56,672 nucleotides of DNA from Myxococcales bacterium (GTDB taxonomy: Bacteria; Myxococcota_A; UBA9042), in assembly GCA_947491025.1 (NCBI GenBank), contig CANLIC010000030.1:1-56672 (forward strand), in the 5' to 3' direction. The position numbers were made by a program, and so were the translations under genes. Of this stretch, positions 17,979 through 25,866 are shown in pieces; positions within the stretch are counted from its first letter, which is position 1; the number at the start of each line of letters is the position of its first letter. Under the pieces are notes generated by a model. The model did not search any database, had not been told where the DNA came from, and saw nothing but the letters and a program-made list of their open reading frames with translations.

Positions 17979-20065
17979 GGGCTGACTCCTGGTCCGGAGG
18001 GGCGACTCGGCTCGGCGGGGGGCGCGGGTGCGATGGCGGCACCGCCAAACGTCGCGCGATGGGCCGCCGCGACGGCGCGCACGATGCGATTTTCGTCGAT
18101 CGGCCCGAGGTAGCGGCGGTTGCCGAGGTAGATGACGGGGTCGTCGACCATGTCGAGGCGCGTCGCCACAGCGGCTGCCGCCGCCATCGCGTCGCGAACT
18201 GCGGGCTTGGCCACGCCCTCGCCGAGCTGCGTCGGCGTGATGCCGAAGCGGCGTACGATCTTGCGCAGCACGATCCAGTCATAGGCGTCGGGCGCGGCGA
18301 ACATTCCGAGGGCGCAGTCGAGGGCCTTGCCGCGCTGGGCGCAGATGTGGAGCGTGGCGCTCGGCGGCGAGACCCCGGGCTCGGCCGAGGAGGCGATCGA
18401 CATCAGGCGCAGCCGCACGGGATGCTGGGCGTGGGCGCGCAGCAGGCGCAGCGCGTGAAAAGCCGCACGCGACGCTGGCTGCGCGAAGTCGACGAAAAGC
18501 CAAGCATCGAGCGGTGCTACGCCTGGCAGGCCGGCGGCGCCGAGGTCGACGGCGGCGGACAGGTCGCCGAGCGCTTCTTCTCCGTCGAGGTCGATCTCGG
18601 CCTCGTCGCGGGCGCGGCCGTCGGCGACCAGGCGCGCGTGCGCCTCCAGCCCCTTGCGGCCAGTGCGCTGCGCCTCGGTGCGGGCGGCGTCGAACGCGGC
18701 GTCGAGGCCGACGTCGCCGACCACACCCCGCCAGCGGCGGCCGTGTATGTAGAGGGTCCCGGGGCGGCCATCGACCGCGATGGCGAGCCGCACGATGCGG
18801 TCGGCGGCCACGGTCGCCGCCGTATCCGCGCAGAAGCGCGTCCTATCCGCCTCGCTCCACTGCAGCCGCGCCGCCAGGGCCTGGCTATCGCCGGGGGCCG
18901 TCGCCACAGCCAGCCGGTCGACGGTGCGGCCCACCGTGCCAGCGGCTCCGCTGCGAAACGAGGCGAGAAGGGCGACGTTGGCGGTCACCGCCTCCGGCGA
19001 AGCGCCGCCGCGGCCAGGCTCCAGCTCGCCGAGAGGCAACAAGGCCACGCGCAGCCACGGTCGGCTGGAGAGAAGCCGCTGCAGCTCGGCCAGCGCCGCT
19101 GGCGTGTCGGGATCGGTGACGTCGAAGAAAAAGGCGGCCATCGCCTCTGGGCGGGCGGCGCCGAGGGCCGGCTCGTCGCCGGTCAGCGTCAAGCGCCAAC
19201 GCTCCCCCAGGCTGCCGCGTACCGCGGTCGAGCTGGCGGCGCCCTTGGGAGGGGCCGCCAGGGGACCCAAGGCCACGCGCCCGCGTAGAGCCGCAAGGGC
19301 CGCCAGCGAACCAGGAGCCTTGCGGCGAACCACCTCGCGCTCGCAATCGCGGCCGCCGCGGCCAGCGCAGCGGGCCCAAGCGCTGCGGGCATGGGCCAAT
19401 GCCGCGCGCAACACCACCGCGGGCACGACGCCGACCAGACCCTGACCGCCGATCAGCGCGGTCGGCGTCGCTCGCACACCAAACGCCACGGCAGCACGCC
19501 GCTCCTGCTCCACTGCGGCCTGAAGCGCCGGGCTCGCCCGGTCGGCAACGACGGCGTCGGCGTTGAGGCCGACGGCCTCCGCCGCGGCGCGGACATCGGC
19601 GGTGTGCAGAGAGGGACGCGCCAGCAGCGCGCGTACGAACTCGAGCTCTTTGCCCTGGCGGCGGGCAGCGTGGGCAGCGGCGGCGGCTGCGCGCGCGGCG
19701 GGGTGGCGGCCGAGGGGCACGTGGTGCAAGACGACGACGAACCGGGCGGCGTCGGGCTCGGCGGCGAGGACGGTGAAGGCCTGCTGCAGCGCGGCGCGGC
19801 TGTATTCGTCCTGCAGGTCGATGGCCATCCGCACGGGGATGGGTTGCGCCCCCTCAAGGGCCGAGGGCGCCTGCCGAGTGGCTCCGGGTGCGCCTGCGGC
19901 GTCGCCAGAGGTGGCACCTTCGGCGCGTCGATCGCCCTGGGGCTGCGCCATCAAGGGCCTGGCCACGAACGCCAGCGCGGTCAGCAGCGACGCCGCGAGC
20001 AGGCCGCGGGCGCCAGCGGATGCCGGCTCCCACCGCCCGGACACGCTCGTGGTCGATCGGCGCAA
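17975..20065 (-). CDS. Exported triple thioredoxin-fold protein lacking CXXC (DsbA paralogue)
   Basis: This 696-aa protein starts with a signal peptide (about residues 1-41, ending near RPLMAQPQ). Three DsbA-like repeats can be followed by their order of features. At each site where DsbA has its CXXC after the first strand, the Cys pair is missing: DLQDEYSRAA in repeat 1, DVTDPDTPAA in repeat 2, DFAQPASRAA in repeat 3. The downstream cis-Pro region is still visible: ATPTALIGG, RPGTLYIHG, DDPVIYLGN. Repeat 1 also keeps the helical insert with LHHVPLGRHPAARAAAAAAHA, close to the PLDAHPDSVALARAAIAA block of the upstream gene. It thus looks like a diverged paralogue of that gene with no disulfide chemistry. 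It starts 4 bp after the upstream stop and overlaps the aminotransferase start. A chaperone or scaffold role is conjecture. Confidence 0.8.
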   Translation of the reverse strand: MRRSTTSVSGRWEPASAGARGLLAASLLTALAFVARPLMAQPQGDRRAEGATSGDAAGAPGATRQAPSALEGAQPIPVRMAIDLQDEYSRAALQQAFTVLAAEPDAARFVVVLHHVPLGRHPAARAAAAAAHAARRQGKELEFVRALLARPSLHTADVRAAAEAVGLNADAVVADRASPALQAAVEQERRAAVAFGVRATPTALIGGQGLVGVVPAVVLRAALAHARSAWARCAGRGGRDCEREVVRRKAPGSLAALAALRGRVALGPLAAPPKGAASSTAVRGSLGERWRLTLTGDEPALGAARPEAMAAFFFDVTDPDTPAALAELQRLLSSRPWLRVALLPLGELEPGRGGASPEAVTANVALLASFRSGAAGTVGRTVDRLAVATAPGDSQALAARLQWSEADRTRFCADTAATVAADRIVRLAIAVDGRPGTLYIHGRRWRGVVGDVGLDAAFDAARTEAQRTGRKGLEAHARLVADGRARDEAEIDLDGEEALGDLSAAVDLGAAGLPGVAPLDAWLFVDFAQPASRAAFHALRLLRAHAQHPVRLRLMSIASSAEPGVSPPSATLHICAQRGKALDCALGMFAAPDAYDWIVLRKIVRRFGITPTQLGEGVAKPAVRDAMAAAAAVATRLDMVDDPVIYLGNRRYLGPIDENRIVRAVAAAHRATFGGAAIAPAPPAEPSRPSGPGVSP

Positions 20066-20069
20066 GGAC

Positions 20070-22103
20070 TTACTCGCGGCTACGCAACACGCGCTGGACG
20101 GCGACGCGGAACGTGGCGGCCGAGAAGCCGAGCTGTGGCGTAAAGGCGAGCCCGTTGATGAACACCGACGGCGTGCCCTTGAGCGCGAGCGAGTCGCCGA
20201 CCGCCTTGGACTTCTCGACGTCGGGCAGCCACTTGCCGCTGTCGAGCGCCTTGGCCAGGGCCTTGACGTCCAGGCCGGCCTGCCGACCGTGCTCGAGCAG
20301 GCTGTCGCGGTCGAGTTTGTCCTGGCCGTTCATGGCGATGGCATGGAATTGCCAGAACTTGCCCTGGGCGTTGGCCTCGCGGCCGGCCTGGGCGGCCAGG
20401 AGCGCGTGCGGGTGGATGTCGCTACGCGGGTAGTCCATCCAGGTCACCATGACCTTGCCCTGCATCTCGGCCTCCATGGCGCGCAGGTGTTGGTCGAGGC
20501 GAGCGCAGAAGGGGCACTGCAGGTCCTGGAAGGTGACGATGTGCACGGCCGCGCCGGGCAGGCCACGGGTAATGCCGGCGCTGGTGTTGATGGTGGCCGG
20601 CAACGCGCCCAGGGAGTCGAGCAGCTTGCCGCCGCCGACGAGCTTCTCGTACAGGGCGGTGGCGGGGGTGCCGGCCGTCAGCTCGGCCTTGGCGCGCACG
20701 GCCTCCTCGTCGATCACGGTACGCAGGGTCGCGGCATCGACCGCGCCGATCAGGTGGCGGCCGTTGACGTAGAGGTTGGGCGTGCCGCGCATGGCGAGGG
20801 CGTCGACCTGCTCTTGATCGCCAGCCAGGCGGTCGGCGGCGCCGGTGCCGGCGAGCGCCAGACGAAAGGCTGCCACGTCCAGTCCGGCCTTCTGTGCCGC
20901 TGCCTCGATCTTGTCGGTCGACAGCGCTGCGCCCGCGGCGAACAGGGCGTCATGCATCTCCCAGAACTTGCCCTGGCTGCGCGCCGCCTCAGCCGCCTTG
21001 GCGGCGGGCATGGCGCCGGGGTGCATCGAGAGCGGGTTGTGCTTCCAGATGATCCGGACATCGTTGGGCATATCGGTCAGCAGCGCGGCCAGCGTCGGCT
21101 GCAGCGCCGCGGTGTGCGGGCACTCGTAGTCGCCGAACACGACGACGGTCACCGGCGCCGTGGCCGGGCCGCGCGGCGGGTCGTCGCCGCGGACCAGCAC
21201 GCGCCAGATCGCCTTCGGGTCGGCCGGCGGGTCGCCGAAGCGCAGGGTCTGCCCGACCGGTGAACCGGCGGTGCCGGCGGGGGCGATCTGAGCGCCGACG
21301 ATGCCGCTCGGGCGCTCGACTTTGGCAGGCACGACCGACGCCGGTGGCTTCTCGCCCAGCAGGACATGCTTGACGTAGAAGGGCGCGCGCTTCGGGCTGT
21401 TCTTCTCCACCAGCGCCTTGTGCAAGTCCGCGGGCTTGGTGCCGCCCTGCAAGAGCGCAGCGGCCTCCTCGGCCTGGGTCTTGAGGATGGCCTCCCAGGT
21501 CGCCTTGGGCTGGGCGCCCTGAAGCAGCGCGCCATTGACCAAGTACGAGGGGGTGCCCTTGACGCCGAGGGCGTCGGCCAGCCCGACGTCGAACGCCAGC
21601 TCGTCGGTGACCTCTTGGCCCTGGCGGAGGGCGTCGAACTTGGCGGCGTCGATGCCGGGCTGGGTGGAGAATTGCTTGATGAGGCTTTCGTCGACCTTTT
21701 CTGCACTGAAGACGAGCTTCCACCATGCCTGCCACTGCCCGAGCTTGCGGGCGGCGATGGCGGCGCGGGCCAGCGCGACCGAGTCGGGGTGGGCGTCGAG
21801 CGGCAGGTTGATGATGCGCAGCCGCGCCGTCTCCTTGCTCGCCTCGAAGACCGCCAACAAGTCCTGGGCGCTCGCCTTGCAGTGCGGGCACTGGTAGCCG
21901 ACGAAGGCGAGGACCTCGACCTTGGGCGAATCGCTGCCGAGGCCGGCGCGGTCGACGGCCGGGGCGGCGGCGCCAGCGGCGGGCTTGTCGGTCGCGGGGC
22001 CGCTCTTGTTGCCGCAAGCGACGGCACCGAGGCAGGCGAACAGCGCCGCGGCGTAGCGGAGGGACGTAGCGCTGGGGCGCAGGGGGCGAGAAAGAGCGTG
22101 CAT
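20070..22103 (-). CDS. Lipoprotein with three fused DsbA-like thioredoxin domains
   Basis: This 677-aa protein has a lipoprotein signal ending in CLGAVACGNKSG, so it should be anchored on the outer face of a membrane. Three DsbA/DSBA-oxidoreductase-like domains follow. Domain 1 has Cys72-Pro-His-Cys75 and cis-Pro GTPSYLVNG. Domain 2 has Cys328-Pro-His-Thr331, losing the second Cys, and GTPNLYVNG. Domain 3 has Cys530-Pro-Phe-Cys533 and GTPSVFING. Each carries the family's helical insert, with blocks such as KHNPLSMHPGAMPAAKAAEA and MDYPRSDIHPHALLAAQAG. It probably oxidises or shuffles disulfides of exported proteins, and the window encodes several Cys-rich lipoproteins. The frame opens further upstream (22187), but the ATG at 22103 directly precedes the signal peptide. 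It is first gene of a three-gene operon. Confidence 0.9.
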   Translation of the reverse strand: MHALSRPLRPSATSLRYAAALFACLGAVACGNKSGPATDKPAAGAAAPAVDRAGLGSDSPKVEVLAFVGYQCPHCKASAQDLLAVFEASKETARLRIINLPLDAHPDSVALARAAIAARKLGQWQAWWKLVFSAEKVDESLIKQFSTQPGIDAAKFDALRQGQEVTDELAFDVGLADALGVKGTPSYLVNGALLQGAQPKATWEAILKTQAEEAAALLQGGTKPADLHKALVEKNSPKRAPFYVKHVLLGEKPPASVVPAKVERPSGIVGAQIAPAGTAGSPVGQTLRFGDPPADPKAIWRVLVRGDDPPRGPATAPVTVVVFGDYECPHTAALQPTLAALLTDMPNDVRIIWKHNPLSMHPGAMPAAKAAEAARSQGKFWEMHDALFAAGAALSTDKIEAAAQKAGLDVAAFRLALAGTGAADRLAGDQEQVDALAMRGTPNLYVNGRHLIGAVDAATLRTVIDEEAVRAKAELTAGTPATALYEKLVGGGKLLDSLGALPATINTSAGITRGLPGAAVHIVTFQDLQCPFCARLDQHLRAMEAEMQGKVMVTWMDYPRSDIHPHALLAAQAGREANAQGKFWQFHAIAMNGQDKLDRDSLLEHGRQAGLDVKALAKALDSGKWLPDVEKSKAVGDSLALKGTPSVFINGLAFTPQLGFSAATFRVAVQRVLRSRE

Positions 22104-22487
22104 GAAACCTCGACGTGGCCGAGCCAACGGACGCAGCAGGGTAGGGTCGAGGCGGCCCTTGGTCAAGGACGGGCCAGCCGTGAACAAGGTTCGACCGCTG
22201 GCGGGTCCGAGGAGCGCGACGGGCCGGGGTTCAGGACTGGCGGTGACCGCCCGTCTGGCCCCGGCACACGCAGCGCTGGCCAGGGTCCGGCGTTGCGGTC
22301 TGCGCGGCTGGGACGCGCTGGCGCTCGCCGAGGGCCGCAGAGGGCGCCGCCGGCTCCACCACCGACTTCGTGGCGACCCCAGCGCCAGCGGCCGAATGCA
22401 GTGTGATGGCGCACTTCCGCGCTAGCATGTGCGGTGGGGGAACGCTAGATTGACATTCACTTGACCTCCATCCGTGGGAGTCTGCTC
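22104..22487. other. Divergent intergenic region, 384 bp
   Basis: This space separates the triple-DsbA operon (minus) from the membrane-protein gene (plus) and must hold the promoters of both. A perfect TTGACA hexamer lies at 22450-22455 but no matching -10 box is found 16-18 bases on, so no promoter is called. The part from about 22380 is less GC-rich than the rest. I see no gene, tRNA or repeat here. Confidence 0.5.
22476..22480 (+). promoter_or_regulatory. Ribosome binding site deciding the 22488 start
   Basis: The sequence gggag lies 7 bases before the ATG at 22488. It favours that start over the TTG at 22461. Confidence 0.6.
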
Positions 22488-24137
22488 ATGATTGCTCTGC
22501 CCTCCCGCCACCCAGCGGTCGGGGCGCTCCTGCGCCACCCGGTCTACGTCTGCAGCCTGGCGCTGCTGGTCCTCAACGATCATGTGCTGAAGCGCGCCGC
22601 GGCAGGTGTCGGTGGCTCGGCGCCCGGCTGGATCACCGGCAAGCTCTCGGACCTTGTCGGGCCCATCGTTGCGGGCGGCGTACTGGCCTTTGTCGTCGGC
22701 GCCCACAGCCGACGGGCGCGTGCGTGGGCGTTCGCGGCGGCGGCGGCGTTTGTCGCGGCCATCAACGTCTCGCCGGCGCTGGCTGGGGCGGTCGAGTCGT
22801 TCACGACGTGGGTAGGCGTACCCTGGCAGATCACCGTCGATCCCACCGATCTGCTCGCGCTGCTGCCGCTGCCGTGGCTCTTGCGGCCCCTGCTCAGGGC
22901 CGGCGAGGGCTCGGCGCCGGACGCGGCAGGCGGTGCGTCTCCGCTCCCCGCTGCGAACCGCCGCAGCCGTAGACGCTGGCTCGAAGGCGGGCTGCTCACC
23001 GCCGGCGCGCTGGCGAGCGCCGCCACGAGCCCCCCGCCGGAGCCGTTCGACAGCCGGGAGCTCGGCTGGGACGCCCACCTCGTGCTCGGCAACCGCTCTG
23101 AAGGCGACCTGCAAGTGCGGGTGCGCCGCCTTCGCAGCAGCGTGGAGCTCGACTGCGGTCTGGTGGCCGAGGTGCCGAGCACGCTGCTCAGCCTCGACCT
23201 GTTCGAGGCGGGTCGCACTTTTGCGCTCCGTCGGGGCCGCACGATGCCGATCGGCGGCACCATGTCCCCGGAGCAGATCGGGCTCGATGCCGAGGCGTTC
23301 GAGCTGCGCACGCCTTGCGACGCCGTGCTCATCGAGGCAGCCCAGCTCTCGCCGCGCGTCGTGTTCTGGCACGTGCAGGACGTGCCGCTCAAAGGCGTCG
23401 CCCAGACGACGGACAGGGCCGACCCGGCGCGTCTGGTGGCGATCGAGAGCGCGGACGGCGGCAAGGGCAAATTGCGCTGGGCCAGCCACGCGTCGCTCTT
23501 CTTGCCACCGCAGCCGGTCGGGAATCCGCCGCCAGGCTGCGCCCCAACCGACGACGCCCTGGTGGCCAGCGACACTTTCGAGACAATTCTGGCCGCGATC
23601 GGGCAGCAGGGCGAGGCCTCCGCTGAGGTTGGGGCAACCTTGACCTCCATGAAATCGTTTGGTGATGGCTGTCACGCGCTCAGCTTTGACGTAGGGGCGG
23701 TGTGGATGTGTCTGCCTGAGGGAGCGATGGTCTTCCAGGTCGGGGAGAAGCTGGCGCTGACCCGCAGCCCGCTGGCTGCGGGCGGGGGTACGCTCTCGGG
23801 CTACACCATTCGCAGCGCGACGCATCGCTTGCGCGTGGGTCGCGGCGAGGCGCCTGTCCAGTATGGGCTGAGCAAGTGGAGCATCGGCGATGCCGCTGGC
23901 TGCCAGCCGGTGGTTGCGGCCTGCGGTCAAATCGCCGAGCGCGTCAGCCTGCAGATCCAGACGGACAAGCTGCTGCCGGCCAAGTCGCTCGCGCTCGGTG
24001 TCCCCTTCAGCCTTGGCAAGGACCGTACGCTCTGGCTGACGCAGGCCAGCCGCCGCATCGCCAGCGACGAAAAGTGCGTCGCCTGGCCGGGCCCGGTCGG
24101 GGTGTTTCTCGAGACGGTGTACCTGGAGGCCCTGTGA
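22488..24137 (+). CDS. Multi-span membrane protein with large extracytoplasmic domain, unknown function
   Basis: This 549-aa protein begins with about four hydrophobic segments (roughly residues 17-33, 47-62, 68-88, 104-122). The sequence LNDHVLKRAAAG followed by WITGKLSDLVGP lies in the first two. I have the impression of seeing a similar NDHxLK...TGKLSD pattern in other myxobacterial hypothetical proteins, but cannot confirm it. A basic stretch (RRSRRRW) and a fifth hydrophobic segment (about 160-178) precede a soluble C-terminal part (about 180-549) with paired Cys residues. There is no known catalytic motif. It may anchor in the inner membrane and expose the C-terminal region to the periplasm. 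It is followed 110 bp later by a VWA lipoprotein gene. Confidence 0.7.
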   Translation: MIALPSRHPAVGALLRHPVYVCSLALLVLNDHVLKRAAAGVGGSAPGWITGKLSDLVGPIVAGGVLAFVVGAHSRRARAWAFAAAAAFVAAINVSPALAGAVESFTTWVGVPWQITVDPTDLLALLPLPWLLRPLLRAGEGSAPDAAGGASPLPAANRRSRRRWLEGGLLTAGALASAATSPPPEPFDSRELGWDAHLVLGNRSEGDLQVRVRRLRSSVELDCGLVAEVPSTLLSLDLFEAGRTFALRRGRTMPIGGTMSPEQIGLDAEAFELRTPCDAVLIEAAQLSPRVVFWHVQDVPLKGVAQTTDRADPARLVAIESADGGKGKLRWASHASLFLPPQPVGNPPPGCAPTDDALVASDTFETILAAIGQQGEASAEVGATLTSMKSFGDGCHALSFDVGAVWMCLPEGAMVFQVGEKLALTRSPLAAGGGTLSGYTIRSATHRLRVGRGEAPVQYGLSKWSIGDAAGCQPVVAACGQIAERVSLQIQTDKLLPAKSLALGVPFSLGKDRTLWLTQASRRIASDEKCVAWPGPVGVFLETVYLEAL

Positions 24138-24237
24138 GCGCGGCCAGCAGTGACTTCGAGGGCCTTGCGGTCGACGGACAACGATCCGTGCGGCGTGCGC
24201 GTTTTCGGGCGATGGCGCGGTGGGCGGCGCCGCGGGC

Positions 24238-24243
24238 GGAGGG
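24238..24243 (+). promoter_or_regulatory. Ribosome binding site of the VWA lipoprotein gene
   Basis: The sequence ggaggg ends 4 bases before the ATG at 24248. Along with the signal peptide that follows, it decides this start over longer in-frame extensions. Confidence 0.5.
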
Positions 24244-24247
24244 TGCG

Positions 24248-25831
24248 ATGCGAGGCGAGCAACGGATGCGTTTTTTCGCCGTGTTGGCAGCGGGTTGCGT
24301 GGTGCTCGCGCTGGCCGCTTGCAGCGCCGAAGATACCGGCGCCAGCGGAGGCGCGCAGCCGGCGACCGTCGGCGGCGGCGCAGCGGGCTTCGTCGCGCCG
24401 GGGGCAGCAGATTTCGCGGCCTTCAAGGCGTTGGTCGACGCTGCGAAGATCCCAGATCCGAAAGTGCTGGACGACATGGGCTTCTTTGCAGAGCACAAGT
24501 TCGACTTCCCGCCGCCGACCTGTGGCGAAGACCTCTGCCTGCACGCGTCCCTCGGCATCCGCGGCAACCTGCTGACCGGCACGCCGTGCACGATCCTGCA
24601 GATCGGCCTGAATTCGCCGCTCGATCCCACCAAGCTGCCGCGGCCGAACCTGCACCTCGTGGCCGTGGTCGATGTCTCGGGCTCCATGGTGGGCAAGCCG
24701 ATCGCCGATCTGCGCGAGGGGCTCTTCCGCTTGCTAGGGCACATGCAGAGCCAGTCGTCGCAGGACCTGCTCTCGATCGTCGCCTACAGCGACGAGGCCA
24801 GTGTCCGCATCGAAGCGGCCGGCATCGACCAGGCCACGGGGATCGAGGCGGCGATCAAGGGCCTGCTGAACGGCGGATCCACGAACCTCCACGCCGGCCT
24901 CGCCACAGGTTACGACCTGGTGCAGCACAAGACCCCGGCGGGCTTCGCCGCGCGCGTCGTGCTGCTCTCGGACGGCCTGGCCACCGCCGGGCTGGTCGAT
25001 GGCGCCAAGACCCGCGCCCTGGCGCGCAAGTGGGCCCAGAACGGCGTCGGCCTGACGACCGTAGGCGTGGGCAAGGAGTTCGACCAGGCGCTGATGACGA
25101 GCCTCGCCGAGATCGGCCAGGGCAATGCCTACTTCCTGAATGACTCCAATGCGGTACACGAGGTCTTCGTCGAGGAGTCCAACACGGCCCTCTTCCCCGT
25201 CGCGGCGGAGATCACCATCCGCTTCAACGCGGGCGAGGGGTGGATTCCGCGCGGGGTGTACGGCGTGCGCGATGCCACCCTTGACGATGGCGGCGCGACC
25301 CTGCGCATCCCCGCGCTCTACCTCGCCAAGCGCCTGTCGGCGGCGGCCCCGATTGAGGGCGGGCGGCGTGGCGGCGGTGGCGCCATCCAGCTCGAGCTGA
25401 TGCCGCTGGCGTCGAGCCTGGACGCGCCGCAGCTGAAGGAGATCGGCTCCCTCAGCATCGCTTGGCGCCACATCGCCAAGGGAGGCCAGAAGAGCCACAG
25501 CCTCCAGCTGACGGCGCCGGAGCTCTCGGACAAGGCGGCGGCGGCGGGCCTCTTCGCCAACCCCGAGGTCGAGAAGGGCTTTGTGATGCTGAACCTGTTC
25601 GTCGGGTTGCGCCTGGCGTGCGCCTTGGTCCGCGACGGCGACGTCGGCGCGGCGCGCGGCACGCTCGATCAACTCCACGCCGCGGTCAGCGTCTGGCTCA
25701 AGACGCACAGCGACCCCGACATCGCCGACGACCTCGCCTGGGTCGGCAAGCTACGCACCCTGGTCCAGGGCTTGCCAAGCGCGCTGCAGACCCCGATCGT
25801 GCAGCCGCCCGAGCCCTGGTTCGTCGACTGA
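24248..25831 (+). CDS. von Willebrand factor A domain lipoprotein
   Basis: This 527-aa protein has a lipoprotein signal peptide ending in VLALAACSAED. The VWA domain (about residues 135-310) has an intact metal-ion adhesion site: DVSGS (Asp142 to Ser146), the conserved Thr in GGSTNLHAGL, and the Asp in LLSDGLATAG. C-terminal to it is a beta-rich region and a helical part (about 430-527), an arrangement like secreted bacterial VWA proteins of the YfbK/inter-alpha-trypsin-inhibitor type. It should bind a protein partner or divalent metal at the cell surface. It lies 110 bp after the membrane-protein gene and 35 bp before the AceE-like gene, so it may be co-transcribed with both. Target unknown. 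Confidence 0.88.
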   Translation: MRGEQRMRFFAVLAAGCVVLALAACSAEDTGASGGAQPATVGGGAAGFVAPGAADFAAFKALVDAAKIPDPKVLDDMGFFAEHKFDFPPPTCGEDLCLHASLGIRGNLLTGTPCTILQIGLNSPLDPTKLPRPNLHLVAVVDVSGSMVGKPIADLREGLFRLLGHMQSQSSQDLLSIVAYSDEASVRIEAAGIDQATGIEAAIKGLLNGGSTNLHAGLATGYDLVQHKTPAGFAARVVLLSDGLATAGLVDGAKTRALARKWAQNGVGLTTVGVGKEFDQALMTSLAEIGQGNAYFLNDSNAVHEVFVEESNTALFPVAAEITIRFNAGEGWIPRGVYGVRDATLDDGGATLRIPALYLAKRLSAAAPIEGGRRGGGGAIQLELMPLASSLDAPQLKEIGSLSIAWRHIAKGGQKSHSLQLTAPELSDKAAAAGLFANPEVEKGFVMLNLFVGLRLACALVRDGDVGAARGTLDQLHAAVSVWLKTHSDPDIADDLAWVGKLRTLVQGLPSALQTPIVQPPEPWFVD

Positions 25832-25866
25832 CGGGCGCCACGCGGCCATCGGGCAGGAGCCCGCCC

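Noticed and set aside
22450..22489. Sigma-70 promoter starting with perfect TTGACA
   Set aside because: No -10-like sequence 16-18 bases downstream, and the ribosome site would fall in that place.
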